From Stenomitos frigidus ULC18 (GTDB lineage: Bacteria; Cyanobacteriota; Cyanobacteriia; Leptolyngbyales; Leptolyngbyaceae): a DNA stretch of 62,712 bases. Below are positions 26,301-35,485 of this stretch, one piece after another (position 1 is the stretch's first letter; each line of letters begins with the position of its first letter). The notes beneath the pieces are model-generated. The model was not told the DNA's origin. It did not search any database and was given only the letters and a program-made list of their open reading frames with translations. The stretch lies in assembly GCF_003003795.1 (NCBI RefSeq), contig NZ_PVWK01000010.1, positions 1 to 62,712 of the forward strand, given 5' to 3'. The translations under genes were made by a program, and so were the position numbers.

Positions 26301-27191
26301 CAGCGTGGGAATCTCAAACACGCCGTTGAAGGTCTGTTCGCGGAAAGATAAGCGCTCTACGGCTCGCAGTGTTTTGATCTCAGCCAGGGTGAAATCTTCG
26401 GCAAACCAGCCTGTGACGGGCGCACCATCCAGCAGTTTGGTGGTCTTGCGATCGGCAAATTCAGGACGGCTGGCAACATCCGTTGTGCCTGTAATATCGG
26501 GTTCGTGACGGGCAATCAGTACGCCGTCTTTGGTGACCACCAGGTCCGGCTCGATGAAATCGGCACCGCGCTGGATCGCCAGTTTGTAGGACTCCAGCGT
26601 ATGTTCGGGACGATCGCCACTCGCGCCTCGGTGCCCAATAACGATCGGGGCTTGTCCATTGAGCGTGGGTAGCGGGTTGATGTTTGGAGTCGGTACGGGT
26701 GCTTCCAGCAGTTTGCCCGTCGCGTCAAAGTGCAGCAGAAAGGGACCAAACTCGTCGCCAATCCAGATTGTGCCGTCTTTGGCAATCACAAACGATTCGA
26801 TGTCGAAATCGGCACCGGTCAGGAAGCGATCGCTTGTTTTCCCATTGGTGATACTAAACGAAATCTTTTTGTCTGGGTCGCGCAGCTGGATGAAGTTCCC
26901 AACCGTCACGCGGCCGTCACCAGACGCTTCTGCACCCTGAAAACTAGGATTCACTTGATAGATTCGCAGTAGAAAATCAGCGCTGTTACCCTTGGCACCA
27001 AAGCCGTTATCTGGCATAAACCAGAAGCGATTGTTATCGGCAAACTGTACGCCGCTAAAGCCCTGTACAGGCTGACCGGGGAAGGGGCCTGTGCGACCAT
27101 TAGCAGCAATACCGCCATTTCCGGCTGCGGGGCCGTCAGCAAAGGTATCGGCTGGGAGCGAGGCAAAGCCTTTGAGTGTTACGTCTGCCAT
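23367..27191 (-). CDS. secreted phytase-like protein with two GDPD domains and RTX tail
   Basis: A 1274-residue protein. Residues about 1-165 begin an esterase-like/phytase beta-propeller ([37 protein letters not shown]). Two glycerophosphodiester phosphodiesterase domains follow, about 180-545 and 563-935, each opening [11 protein letters not shown] and RPEHTL with [19 protein letters not shown], the catalytic His, Glu and Asp set. Each domain also has a calcium-loop-like insert ([21 protein letters not shown]). The propeller resumes near 950 ([17 protein letters not shown]). The C-terminus has RTX nonapeptides ([17 protein letters not shown]), the mark of type I secretion, and there is no N-terminal signal peptide. 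It likely hydrolyses glycerophosphodiesters outside the cell to gain phosphate. Calcium probably folds the tail. No Pho box is certain in the 371 bases upstream. Confidence 0.92.
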   Translation of the reverse strand: MADVTLKGFASLPADTFADGPAAGNGGIAANGRTGPFPGQPVQGFSGVQFADNNRFWFMPDNGFGAKGNSADFLLRIYQVNPSFQGAEASGDGRVTVGNFIQLRDPDKKISFSITNGKTSDRFLTGADFDIESFVIAKDGTIWIGDEFGPFLLHFDATGKLLEAPVPTPNINPLPTLNGQAPIVIGHRGASGDRPEHTLESYKLAIQRGADFIEPDLVVTKDGVLIARHEPDITGTTDVASRPEFADRKTTKLLDGAPVTGWFAEDFTLAEIKTLRAVERLSFREQTFNGVFEIPTLDEIIALVKQTEKDTGKKIGIYPETKHPTYFAEKGFNTSQLLVDTLVKNDFTDPSRIFIQSFEVSNLKALHDTIMPNAGIDIPLVQLIDAYDVADDGTLLYEDVNARPYDFAVAGDTRTYGDLITPAGLAEIATYADGIGPWKRQIVSVKIVDKDGDGKADDLNGDGVINDADKVTLAPTSLVTDAHNVGLLVHPYTFRNEGRYLASDYNGNPELELRQFINLGVDGFFDDFPGTGDLVRDQIVSPFVRSPQNPDVLKQPTFDTLSGKAPIVIGHRGASGERPEHTLASYKVAIAGGADFIEPDLVVTKDGVLIARHEPMLAVLNADGTVNLTNTSTDIYKRPEFADRLTTKTLDGVAVKGWFAEDFTLAEIKTLNAIERLPALRGTAYDNDGLKVPTFQEVIDLVKQYEKETGRKIGIYPETKHPTFFANQGFNTSQLLVDTLVKNNFTDPSRVYIQSFEVSNLQDLKTNILPKAGVNLPIIQLTSASGSPYDFVAKGDKRTYADLTTANGLKEVATYATGIGPDKRQIVPASTVDRNNDGLPDDLNGDNQISDADRVLGAPTNLIQNAHSAGLLVHLYTLRNESFFLASDYENNPIKEFQQFIDLGVDGFFTDFPGTGRNVLINDYFAGTGYTPGASNNYNPNLPYNSDSNQPYYGNLVVANLGRSKGFEGMAISPDKSTLYPLLEGTVVGDPAGALRIYEFDVATKQYEGLVGYYKLENPANAIGDFTVVNDHEYLVIERDENQGAAAQFKKIFKVDFAQQDANGFVAKTEIANLLDIKDPNDLNKDGSTTYNMPFQTIEDVLVIDANTILVANDNNYPFSVGRPPAIDNNEIVLLQLGQPLNLDPRVGLAGLNIQSYEGTEGNDRLRGDQLDDYIDAGAGDDFLRGGKGNNFLKGGEGSDTFVLAKGGTQTIADFESGTDLIALPAGLGFNKLSIVQGTALNANDTLIQRQGKTLAVLSGIQASTITAHDFTSI

Positions 27192-27562
27192 AGTTTTTGG
27201 AGATGATGAATGGTAGATGTGCGAATGGTGGTAAGTGCGCTCATAAGACGAAATCGTCCTTGTGCGACCCCTGATGCCACTAAGGGCTAAACGGTTGCTG
27301 TCCGTTCACAGAAAGTAGGAGCGTTCTCCCAATCTCCATACATCCCACAGGGACTTTAAGGCACGCCTAACGCGCCGTTAAAAAGGCAGTCATTCTGCTG
27401 CATGCAAGTGTGTAGATTTGATGAACCTTTGCTGCAAAGACTTGACTGATTTTTGTTGCAAGAGGATCTGTTGCAAACGTTACGCGGTGTGAGTAAAGCT
27501 CGCTACGCTACAGTTGGAAAGCATGTTTCTTTCTACTCGCTCTTTTCAATTGGCTCTACCCT
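27192..27562. other. divergent intergenic region, no gene seen
   Basis: 371 bases between the divergent GDPD and ABC exporter genes, so both promoters should lie here. I looked for the cyanobacterial Pho box (tandem CTTAACCT-like octamers) and saw only weak traces near 27353-27385 (CTTTAAGG, CGTTAAAA), too poor to call. Confidence 0.4.
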
Positions 27563-29383
27563 ATGGCTGGATCGATCGCACCCCAAACGAAACCTAAGCG
27601 CCGCGTACAGGAGACAGACTGGCGGTTGTTCTTGCGGTTAGCAGAGTATGGGCTGCGCGACAAACGCTTGCTGGCATGGTCGTTTGCGCTACTGGTGCCC
27701 ACTGCGATCGCTGGAGCCATGCAGCCAATTTTGATTGGCGAAGCGATTTCGCTCATTCGGCAAGAGCAAACTATCTGGACGTTTCTGCGCCAAATGTCTC
27801 TGACGGATGGCATCAATTTGCTTGCGGGTTTGCTGCTGCTAACGCTGATTTTGCGCACGCTTTTTGATGCGCGGCAGGGGTTTCTGGTGCAAAAAATGGG
27901 GCAGCGCATTACGGCGGACATTCGCGCCGATTTGTTTCATCACGTCACGTCGTTGGCGATGCGCTTTTTCGATCGCACCCCTGTGGGACGGCTGATTACG
28001 CGACTCACCAGTGATGTGGAAGCGTTGGGCGATGTCTTCTCAACCGGCGCGATCGGGATTCTGGGCGATTTATTCTCGATCATCGTGCTAGCGATCGCGA
28101 TGTTCTTGTTGCAATGGCAATTGGCTCTGTTGCTTACAGCCATGCTCATTCCAGCGACCGTACTGATTATTTACTTTCAGCAGCAATATCGCAAAGCCAA
28201 CTACAAAGCGCGTGAGGAACTATCAACCCTGAACTCGATGCTGCAAGAAAATATCGTAGGCATTGGTGTTGTACAACTCTTTCGTCGCGAAGCCTTTAAT
28301 GCTGACTTGTTTCGCACCATTAACAAGCGCTACATCAAAGAAGTAGACAAAACCATCTTTCACGATTCAGCTATTTCTGCCACGTTGGAATGGATCTCGC
28401 TAGCCGCGATCGCAGCAGTGCTGTGGGTGGGTGGTCTGTTCATTTTGGGTAAAACGCTGAATCTAGGACAGCTTTCAACGTTTATCCTGTTTGCCCAACG
28501 CCTGTTCGACCCGCTGCGCCAGTTTGCAGAAAAGTTTACGGCGATTCAAGCCGGGTTTACGGCTGTGGAACGGGTGAGCGATATCTTTAATGAGCCGATC
28601 GACATCCGCGACCCCGAACATCCTAAAACGCTGGACAGCAGTCCTGAGTCCACCACAGGCGAAATCCGCTTTGAGCATGTCTCCTTTGCCTACAAAGAAG
28701 GGGAATACGTCCTGCATGACCTTAACTTCACCATTAAACCGGGTGAAAAAGTGGCGCTCGTCGGTCCCACAGGTGCAGGCAAAAGTTCCATCATCCGTCT
28801 GCTGAGCCGCTTGTATGAAGCCACCGAAGGCTGCATTCTGGTGGATGGCGTGAATATTCGCGATCTGCCGCAAACCGAACTGCGCCGACATATGGGCGTA
28901 ATTCTGCAAGATGGGTTTGTGTTTGCTGGCGATGTTAAGAGCAACATTACCCTGGGTGAAACGTATCCCTTTGCAGCCATTCAATCGGCGGCTGAGCGCA
29001 CCAATGTTTCTGCCCTCATTGAGGAGCTGCCTCAAGGCTACGATACGTTGCTGCGAGAACGCGGTACCAACCTGTCGGGGGGACAAAAGCAACTGCTTGC
29101 CTTTGCTCGTGCTGCCATTCGCGAACCCCGCATTCTGGTACTGGATGAAGCCACAGCCAGCCTGGATGTGGGCACCGAAGCGCTGATTCAAGACGCACTG
29201 GATCACTTACTGGAAAACCGCACGGCGATTATCATTGCGCATCGCTTGTCTACGATTCGCAACTGCGATCGCATTCTCGTCCTCAAGCGTGGTCAACTGG
29301 TTGAATCGGGTAGCCACGAAGAACTGCTCAGTCAAGGTGGACTGTATGCCAGCCTCTATCAGTTGCAAATGCTGGAAACCTAG
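27563..29383 (+). CDS. ABC exporter half-transporter (MsbA-like)
   Basis: A 606-residue fused permease-ATPase. Residues about 35-330 hold six membrane helices of the type I exporter fold. The ATPase has Walker A GPTGAGKSS, Q-loop VILQDGFVF, signature LSGGQKQ, Walker B ILVLDEATASLD and the H-loop AHRLST. It would form a homodimer or a heterodimer and export lipids, peptides or drugs. It faces the second half-exporter (30235-32016) across a metallopeptidase gene. The glycine-rich RTX protein next door needs a type I exporter, but this protein lacks the usual N-terminal C39 or CLD region, so I do not link them. Confidence 0.93.
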   Translation: MAGSIAPQTKPKRRVQETDWRLFLRLAEYGLRDKRLLAWSFALLVPTAIAGAMQPILIGEAISLIRQEQTIWTFLRQMSLTDGINLLAGLLLLTLILRTLFDARQGFLVQKMGQRITADIRADLFHHVTSLAMRFFDRTPVGRLITRLTSDVEALGDVFSTGAIGILGDLFSIIVLAIAMFLLQWQLALLLTAMLIPATVLIIYFQQQYRKANYKAREELSTLNSMLQENIVGIGVVQLFRREAFNADLFRTINKRYIKEVDKTIFHDSAISATLEWISLAAIAAVLWVGGLFILGKTLNLGQLSTFILFAQRLFDPLRQFAEKFTAIQAGFTAVERVSDIFNEPIDIRDPEHPKTLDSSPESTTGEIRFEHVSFAYKEGEYVLHDLNFTIKPGEKVALVGPTGAGKSSIIRLLSRLYEATEGCILVDGVNIRDLPQTELRRHMGVILQDGFVFAGDVKSNITLGETYPFAAIQSAAERTNVSALIEELPQGYDTLLRERGTNLSGGQKQLLAFARAAIREPRILVLDEATASLDVGTEALIQDALDHLLENRTAIIIAHRLSTIRNCDRILVLKRGQLVESGSHEELLSQGGLYASLYQLQMLET

Positions 29384-29396
29384 CTAACAACGCTCC

Positions 29397-30230
29397 TTAT
29401 CGATCGGTGCCCCTCGGATTGCCCCAGGCTTGTTCCATCAGATGGTAGCCGACTGGATCATGCCGTTTTAATTCAGCGCGTGTGAACGGGTAGAAATCGT
29501 TCTTGCCAAAATAGGACTCTGACAACTCGGCAAAGTACTCCTTGCTATTTGTCAGCGCATAGGCTTGCTTTTTGCCGCCTTGAATGTAAGCAACGGACTC
29601 ATACAACTTGCGATCGACTGCGTGCTTGTAGGCGGCCTCAATACCCGCATGCCCATCGCCCAGTATGTGGTGATGATAGGCATGAGCAAGCTCGTGCAAA
29701 AGCATCCAGGGCTGGGCGGTACGAGACCAAAGTACAAAGTTACGGGTGTTGGCCACTTCAACACAACCCGCCTTCTCAGGGTTGTAGCCGTTCTGCCTGA
29801 GCCATTCGGCAGAGGGGTGAAATTCAGCCGCCCCATTTTTCCGTTTTTCCCACTCTACCCAGATCCGTACCTTTTGTAAGGTGGCCAGCGGTTTCGCAGG
29901 TATAACGCGAGTAATTTGTAAAAGTTGCCAATTTAGTTCTTGCCATATCTCTTGAGCGGCCGCCTTGTGCGTCATCACTTCTGGATTAATCAAGAGGGTA
30001 AACCCGTGGACTGCCCCTTGCCCATAAACAGACGATGGGGCAAACCCTGATGCCTGTGCGACAACGTGATCAGCGATTCCCACAGAGTGTTGTTGAAGAA
30101 CTGTTTGCTTTTGTAACACGCCAAACGCCTTTTCAGGGCTCTTGATCCATTGCGTGCCTTGAAGCCAAACTGCGAGGGTCGTAGCAACGCCAATCATCAA
30201 AAACACTCGTTGGAAACTTTGCCGGGGCAT
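29397..30230 (-). CDS. zincin metallopeptidase-like exported protein
   Basis: About 277 residues. The N-terminus has one hydrophobic helix (VFLMIGVATTLAVWLQG), likely a signal anchor. The catalytic zinc motif is LLHELAHAYHHH (HExxH plus extra histidines), and the downstream glutamate is in SKEYFAELSESYFG, the layout of gluzincins of the anthrax lethal factor/ATLF type. The target is unknown. The ATG at 30230 lies 4 bases after the TAG of the ABC exporter gene on the same strand, so translation is probably coupled. It ends 13 bases from the convergent exporter's stop. The longer frame to 30323 overlaps the exporter and is rejected. Confidence 0.85.
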   Translation of the reverse strand: MPRQSFQRVFLMIGVATTLAVWLQGTQWIKSPEKAFGVLQKQTVLQQHSVGIADHVVAQASGFAPSSVYGQGAVHGFTLLINPEVMTHKAAAQEIWQELNWQLLQITRVIPAKPLATLQKVRIWVEWEKRKNGAAEFHPSAEWLRQNGYNPEKAGCVEVANTRNFVLWSRTAQPWMLLHELAHAYHHHILGDGHAGIEAAYKHAVDRKLYESVAYIQGGKKQAYALTNSKEYFAELSESYFGKNDFYPFTRAELKRHDPVGYHLMEQAWGNPRGTDR

Positions 30231-30234
30231 CAAA

Positions 30235-32016
30235 CTACTTACTAGCTGCACCCAATTGTAGGGCGTACAGATTCGCGTAAACCCCCTGTTGTGCGACCAA
30301 CTCAGCGTGGGTGCCCCGTTCAACGATTTGACCTTGCTGGATGACTAAGACCTGATCGGCTTGCGTGACGGTGCTCAGGCGATGGGCAATGACAAAACTG
30401 GTGCGACCTTTGAGTAGTCGGGCGATCGCATCCTGTACCAGCGCTTCCGTCCGTGTATCAATACTGCTCGTCGCTTCATCCAGAATCAACACACGAGGAT
30501 CAATCAAGACTGCACGGGCAATACTCACGAGTTGCCGTTGTCCCTGGCTGAGCGGTGCGCCACGTTCGCCTAACTGTGTGGCATACCCTTGTGGAAGCGA
30601 GGTGATGAACTCATGCACATTCGCCAACTGTGCGGCTATTTCGATCTGAGCATGGGTTGCGTGTGATGCACCAAACGCAATGTTTTCGGCAACGGTGCCG
30701 CTGAAGAGAATATTGTCTTGCAGCACAATGCCAATCTGTCGGCGCAGGCTCGCTTGCGTCACACTGCGAACATCAATGTCGTCAATTTTGACCGCGCCAC
30801 CAGACACATCATAGAAGCGCAGAATTAAGTTAATAACCGTGCTTTTGCCTGCGCCCGTAGGCCCCACGAGGGCAATCATCTGACCGGGGTTTGCCGTGAG
30901 ATTCACGTCTGTCAGGACAAGTTTCTCTGGCGTATAGCCAAAAGCAACATGTTCAAACGTGACCTTGCCCTGGATCGGCGGCATTTCTGTGGCGTTAGGT
31001 GCATCGTTTAGTTGGGATGGCTCATCCAGTAATGAGAAGATGCGTTCCAACCCAGCAAAAGCGGATTGTGCCTGAGTGTAGAACTGGCTGAGAATCTGAA
31101 TGGGGCGAAAGAACTGCTGCACATAGAGCAAAAAGGCAGTAACCACGCCGATCGTGGCCGCCCCAGTGACTGCCAAATACCCGCCATAGGCCAGCACCGC
31201 CGCCGTTGCAAGCGTATTGAGAAAATCGATCGATGGCAGAAACGCCGCCGTAATCGCCACAGCCTCTACATTGGCATCGCGGTTCGCCGCATTGAGCAAG
31301 TCAAACTCTTCAATGTTCATCTGTACGCGATTAAATGCCTGTGCCTCGCGCACGCTGCCAATGTCTTCTTCGAGCTTGGCGGAAAGGTCGCCGATCGTCT
31401 GTCTTGTCACGCGAAAGCGCGCCCGTGCCCACCGAGCAAACAACCCTGTGGTAAAGATCATCAGCGGCACCACCAGGTTGCTGAGCAAGCCAAGTTGCAG
31501 GTTAATCGCCAGCATCGCGATGACAATCCCAACCAGACTAAAGGTATTGCCAAGCATCTGCGCGATCGTCTGCCCAAAGGCCTGATTGACAGTGTTAACG
31601 TCATTCAGCAAGCGGCTCATTAAATCTCCCGCCTCACTGCGATCGAAAAAGCTCAGCGGCAAACTCTGAATTTTGACAAAAATATCCTGTCGCAGGTGCG
31701 CCAACAATCGCTGCATGATGGAACCCACGCGCCAGATCTGCCCCCGAATCGCCCAGACGCCAAGGATGTAGATCAGCGCCAGCAAGCCCAACAGCAGCAG
31801 CAACCCTGTTAAATTACCGCGCTGAATCAAATGGTCGATCGACCAACCCAACAGAAACGGGCCAATCACCTGTGTTGCCGCCCCAAGCATCACCATCGCG
31901 ATCGCGATCGGCATTTCTTTGCGATAGGGACTTAGATACTGTAAAAAGCGCCGAAGCGTCGAACGTTGCTGTGTTGCCTTTTCCTCCGATGCCACGATGG
32001 GGCCTGTACCTCTCAT
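30235..32016 (-). CDS. ABC exporter half-transporter
   Basis: About 593 residues: six-helix exporter domain (about 35-320), then ATPase with GPTGAGKST, IGIVLQDNILFSG, signature LSQGQRQ, LILDEATSSID and AHRLST. The signature LSQGQ differs from LSGGQ in the neighbouring half-exporter; such degenerate pairs occur in heterodimeric exporters, though LSQGQ is also common in homodimers. The ATG at 32016 follows AAAGGA at good spacing, better than a TTG at 32031. It leads a two-gene unit with the metallopeptidase. Substrate unknown. Confidence 0.92.
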   Translation of the reverse strand: MRGTGPIVASEEKATQQRSTLRRFLQYLSPYRKEMPIAIAMVMLGAATQVIGPFLLGWSIDHLIQRGNLTGLLLLLGLLALIYILGVWAIRGQIWRVGSIMQRLLAHLRQDIFVKIQSLPLSFFDRSEAGDLMSRLLNDVNTVNQAFGQTIAQMLGNTFSLVGIVIAMLAINLQLGLLSNLVVPLMIFTTGLFARWARARFRVTRQTIGDLSAKLEEDIGSVREAQAFNRVQMNIEEFDLLNAANRDANVEAVAITAAFLPSIDFLNTLATAAVLAYGGYLAVTGAATIGVVTAFLLYVQQFFRPIQILSQFYTQAQSAFAGLERIFSLLDEPSQLNDAPNATEMPPIQGKVTFEHVAFGYTPEKLVLTDVNLTANPGQMIALVGPTGAGKSTVINLILRFYDVSGGAVKIDDIDVRSVTQASLRRQIGIVLQDNILFSGTVAENIAFGASHATHAQIEIAAQLANVHEFITSLPQGYATQLGERGAPLSQGQRQLVSIARAVLIDPRVLILDEATSSIDTRTEALVQDAIARLLKGRTSFVIAHRLSTVTQADQVLVIQQGQIVERGTHAELVAQQGVYANLYALQLGAASK

Positions 32017-32087
32017 GCGGTTCCTTTGCAACGACTTGCGATGTGCCCAACTGTCCCTAGAGTACAGCGCTCAGGAAGAATTCAGCT

Positions 32088-32176
32088 ATCAGCTATCAGC
32101 TATCAGCTATCAGCTTTTCTATGACCGCTGACTGCTGACCGCTGACCGCTGACCACTGACCGCTGACCACTGACCG
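32088..32176. repeat. 7-bp tandem repeats (CTATCAG then CTGACCG)
   Basis: Four to five copies of AGCTATC, then TGACCGC, TGACTGC and TGACCAC units in tandem. They separate the porin's stop from the exporter start and belong to the same dispersed family as 2309-2421. Confidence 0.8.
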
Positions 32177-32179
32177 CTT

Positions 32180-33886
32180 TTAGAAAACAAAGGTTGTCCG
32201 AATCACACCAATCACAATGCCATCATTATTGCTGTTGTGATCCGGTGCGGTAAGCCAAATAATGCCGGGTGTGATTGCAATATTGTCGGTCAGTTGGAAC
32301 TGGTAAAAGCCTTCCACATGCAATGAAGTATCGCGATCTTCCAAAAAGTTAAGGCGACTGCTGGCGCTGGTTACTTTCGGTTCCATCCCCACTACAATGC
32401 CTGCAATGCTACCTTTGCGGAAGAGATCGGGAAACGCAAGCCCAACGGCCCAGTTCCAGATATCGACGCTGCCTTTGGTACCGCTCAATACGTTAGCCGT
32501 TGTGTAACCAACAGAGCCATTAATGACAATGTTGGGATTCAACTGGAACGACGCTGAGAGCCCAAACGAGTCGCTATTGAAAGCCTCGCCCAGGTTGCCA
32601 AGATTGGCGTTGTTGCTGCCACCACTGCCATTGGCTCTGAAATCATTGTTGTAAGCGTGGATGTAGGTGAGTCCGATCGCCAGTGGCTCAAACGGCCTAA
32701 ACGTGAGCTGCGCGATCGCGCCAAAGGCACCGTTAAACAGCCCGCTACCAGCGTTCGGTGAAGCGGCATCGTTCGCCAGATAGCCTAAACTCAGCTCCAG
32801 CTTTTCACTAAATTCATGCTTGATGCCAATGCCAGCACCGTTCAGCAGGTAATAAATGGAGTTGCGGGTGCCAAACTGAGACAACGCACCGCTACCGCCA
32901 TCACCATCCAGAAAGGGATTGATGGTATCCGTAAAGTCATCGATCGCACCCGCATTAGCTTCCAGCACGATGGACGTCTTTTCACCGAGCTTGAACTGGT
33001 ACAGCAGGGCATCAATTTCGACAGAATTAGTACCACCGTCAGTTACAGCTAACCGAAGATCGCCCTCGGGTGTAAAGGTGGCATTAGACGAGAAGGGATT
33101 CAAATTAAACGCTTGCAACCGCACACGCAGTAGGTCTTCGCCGTTAAAGCTGGTATCAAAATTGAGCCGGATGCGATCGCCTAGCACCGTATTCTTTTGC
33201 ACGGCGTTACCGTTGACCGTGTCGCCTGTAGCCACACCTGCCACGGCAAAGATCGCCTCAGCGTTAAGTTTCGTCGTCGTGGAAAACTGCTGCTTTTCCA
33301 ACGTTGCAGTGCGGGTTTCTAAGCCATCCACGCGACCACGTAAGGTTGCCAATTCGGCTGCAAAGCCTTCCTGTAAGTTCTGCAAGACGGCCAGATCTTC
33401 TTTCTTCACCAGGTCAGCCGTACCGGCGGCGATGAGTTCGTTGATGCGATCCATGCATGCGTTCAAACCAGCCGCAAATTCGTAACGAGTCAGCGCCCGA
33501 TTCCCTCGATAGGTTTTGTCGGGATAGCCCACAATGCAGCCATAGCGCTCCACTAACGATTGCAGTGCCTGAAACGCCCAGTCGGTCGGTTTAACATCCG
33601 TCAGTTGCGACACGGATGTTACCTGAGCAAAGGCATCGTCGGGCTCTTGCGCCACTTGTGCCAGTAGAGCACGATCGTGGGTTTCAAGGCTCTTAGACGG
33701 CGACTGGGATACTGGCTGGCTGGTTGCGATCGCCTCCTTGCCTTGCATCAAAGCTGATTGAGCGGCCAGCTTCTCGGAGGAAGGACTGTTGAGTGTTGGT
33801 TGGAGTCCTTGCGCCGACGCAGCGACAACCGCAGTACCAAGGAGCACTGGGCTGAATAGCAGGGAGTGAACAAACTGTTTGAACAT
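32180..33886 (-). CDS. SLH-domain outer-membrane iron-uptake porin
   Basis: A 568-residue protein: signal peptide (LLFSPVLLGTAVVAASAQG), linker, an SLH unit (VKPTDWAFQALQSLVERYGCIVGYPDKTYRGN and TRYEFAAGLNA), a coiled coil (LATLRGRVDGLETRTATLE), then an OprB-like beta barrel from TTTKLNAEAIFAVAG to the terminal phenylalanine in VIRTTFVF. The final aromatic residue is typical for outer-membrane insertion. The SLH part binds peptidoglycan or cell-wall polysaccharide. This family in cyanobacteria is tied to iron and other ion passage. A Fur-box-like site lies at 34002-34020, upstream, and the fut genes are next door. The start is ATG 33886 with GAGG upstream. Confidence 0.93.
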   Translation of the reverse strand: MFKQFVHSLLFSPVLLGTAVVAASAQGLQPTLNSPSSEKLAAQSALMQGKEAIATSQPVSQSPSKSLETHDRALLAQVAQEPDDAFAQVTSVSQLTDVKPTDWAFQALQSLVERYGCIVGYPDKTYRGNRALTRYEFAAGLNACMDRINELIAAGTADLVKKEDLAVLQNLQEGFAAELATLRGRVDGLETRTATLEKQQFSTTTKLNAEAIFAVAGVATGDTVNGNAVQKNTVLGDRIRLNFDTSFNGEDLLRVRLQAFNLNPFSSNATFTPEGDLRLAVTDGGTNSVEIDALLYQFKLGEKTSIVLEANAGAIDDFTDTINPFLDGDGGSGALSQFGTRNSIYYLLNGAGIGIKHEFSEKLELSLGYLANDAASPNAGSGLFNGAFGAIAQLTFRPFEPLAIGLTYIHAYNNDFRANGSGGSNNANLGNLGEAFNSDSFGLSASFQLNPNIVINGSVGYTTANVLSGTKGSVDIWNWAVGLAFPDLFRKGSIAGIVVGMEPKVTSASSRLNFLEDRDTSLHVEGFYQFQLTDNIAITPGIIWLTAPDHNSNNDGIVIGVIRTTFVF

Positions 33887-34001
33887 GAAAGGATGCCTCA
33901 CACATTGTCTAAAGGACGCACGAATAATGCCTCATGCAGGTTGCTGCATGAGAGCGAAGCTTGTACTGATCGAGCTTCCATTGCCAGGTGATACTGCAGA
34001 C

Positions 34002-34020
34002 GAGAACGATTATCATTCTT
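34002..34020. promoter_or_regulatory. Fur-box-like site upstream of the porin
   Basis: GAGAACGATTATCATTCTT matches the classical GATAATGATAATCATTATC box at about 14 of 19 positions and keeps its central ATCATT. It lies about 115 bases before the porin start codon. The rest of 33887-34292 shows no gene. Confidence 0.6.
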
Positions 34021-34292
34021 GTGAGCACTTTAGTCTACCCGCAAATAGACTAAAACGTATACTTGCCGTCTGCTATCCCCCCCACCCCCTTATGCAGGCG
34101 TTTCATCGCCGACTTGCTGGGCTATGGAGGATATCGCGCTGGATGCGTTGAAGAGCGCCTTTGCGTACAGAAATAGAGCTAACAAGGCAGCAAGCCTGCC
34201 CATCAGGGGATCACCATCTAATGAGAATAGTTAGCGATAAATCTTTTTACCTTTAATGCTGTGCGCTTGTCAAGCCTTATTGAGAGACTCTT

Positions 34293-35372
34293 TCAATAGC
34301 CTGACGGAAAAACTTGTAGAGCGGATGTCGTGACCTGTACGTTGACGCGAGTGCCAATGGGAATGGCTTTGTCTGCTGGAAGGCGAGCATACAGTTCGCG
34401 TCCAGAGAGACAAACTAAGGAGTAGCGATGTTCACGTCCCAAAAATTGGCGATCGCGAATGACCAACGCGCCCGCCTCACTTGGTTCTAAAAGTAGATCT
34501 TCCTGCCGAATCATCAGGTCTGCGATTCGGGCGTTCTCTTCTGCCTCCTGCCACTTGCCCCCAAAGCAACCAATCTCTGTTTCCCAAACGTCGCCCTTTC
34601 GCGTTGCAGGCAGCATATTGGCTTGCGTCACAAATTCAGCCACAAACCGGGTCGCAGGCGTTTGATAAATGGTTTCGGGTGTACCAAATTGCTCCAAATG
34701 GCCGTTTCGCATCACGGCCACCCAATCGGCGATCGACAGAGCTTCTTCCTGATCGTGGGTCACCAGTACGCCAGAGGTTCCAGTTGCCTTGAGAATCTCG
34801 CGTACCTCCTGGCGCAACCTCAAACGAATATGGCTATCCAGGTTGCTCAACGGCTCATCGAGCAGAATGAGATCTGGTTGAGGAGCCAGCGCACGGGCGA
34901 GGGCAACGCGCTGCTGCTGACCACCGGAGAGCTCATGGGGGTAGCGGTTTTCTAGTCCTGTGAGCCCAACTTGGGCGATCGCCTCTTGCGTCAAGTGCTT
35001 CACCTGTTTGGTGGTGTGCCGCGACCCCTGATGCTGACGCTTTTCGAGACCAAAGGCGACATTCTTTGCCACCGTCAAATGCGGAAAGAGGGCGTAATCC
35101 TGAAACACCATCCCCATATCACGGTCTTCGGGCAAGACCCAATGCCCCGCTCCAGCCACTGTGCGGTCTGCCATTGTAACCATCCCCGCTTGGGGTGACT
35201 CAAACCCAGCAATAAGCCGCAGCAGCGTTGTTTTGCCGCAGCCAGAGGGACCCAACAGTCCCAACAGATCGCCCTGATTGAGCTGTAGGGTCAGATTGTT
35301 GACGGCGGGCGCTGATGAGCGGGAAAACTGCCGGGTGATGCCTTCGAGCCGCAGAATAACCGATTGAACCAT
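34293..35372 (-). CDS. futC: ferric iron ABC transporter ATP-binding protein
   Basis: A 359-residue importer ATPase: Walker A GPSGCGKTT, Q-loop MVFQDYALFPHLT, signature LSGGQQQR, Walker B LILLDEPLSNLD and H-loop VLVTHDQEEAL. A C-terminal TOBE-like domain (about 240-359) includes MIRQEDLLLEP and FLGREHRYSLV, matching FbpC/FutC. It energises Fe(III) uptake with FutB and FutA. It diverges from futB; the 17-bp motif at 35409-35425 lies between them. Confidence 0.92.
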   Translation of the reverse strand: MVQSVILRLEGITRQFSRSSAPAVNNLTLQLNQGDLLGLLGPSGCGKTTLLRLIAGFESPQAGMVTMADRTVAGAGHWVLPEDRDMGMVFQDYALFPHLTVAKNVAFGLEKRQHQGSRHTTKQVKHLTQEAIAQVGLTGLENRYPHELSGGQQQRVALARALAPQPDLILLDEPLSNLDSHIRLRLRQEVREILKATGTSGVLVTHDQEEALSIADWVAVMRNGHLEQFGTPETIYQTPATRFVAEFVTQANMLPATRKGDVWETEIGCFGGKWQEAEENARIADLMIRQEDLLLEPSEAGALVIRDRQFLGREHRYSLVCLSGRELYARLPADKAIPIGTRVNVQVTTSALQVFPSGY

Positions 35373-35408
35373 GTACTGTCGTTACCTTCGTCTGTCAAGA
35401 GCATCTTA

Positions 35409-35425
35409 TTGAGATTTATCATCAA
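35409..35425. promoter_or_regulatory. 17-bp operator-like motif between futC and futB
   Basis: TTGAGATTTATCATCAA. Fifteen of 17 positions match the motif at 38529-38545 upstream of futA. The form resembles cyanobacterial Fur sites of the ATTGAGA-ATTTAT type. It lies 37 bases before futC and 61 bases before futB. Confidence 0.6.
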
Positions 35426-35485
35426 CAATTCTGGCCCCATAGTAAAGTAATCTTTGAAATTACTCTCACGCATAGATGAAACTCT

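Noticed and set aside
27192-27562. Pho box upstream of the GDPD gene
   Set aside because: Only weak, unevenly spaced CTTAA-like pieces; not the three tandem octamers expected.
28475-29206. 243-codon minus frame
   Set aside because: Lies wholly opposite the ABC exporter ATPase domain, whose motifs are all intact. Shadow frame.
31066-31623. 185-codon plus frame
   Set aside because: Antisense to the second ABC exporter; composition rich in Arg, His and Cys. Shadow frame.
32919-33485. 188-codon plus frame
   Set aside because: Antisense to the porin; serine-rich shadow.
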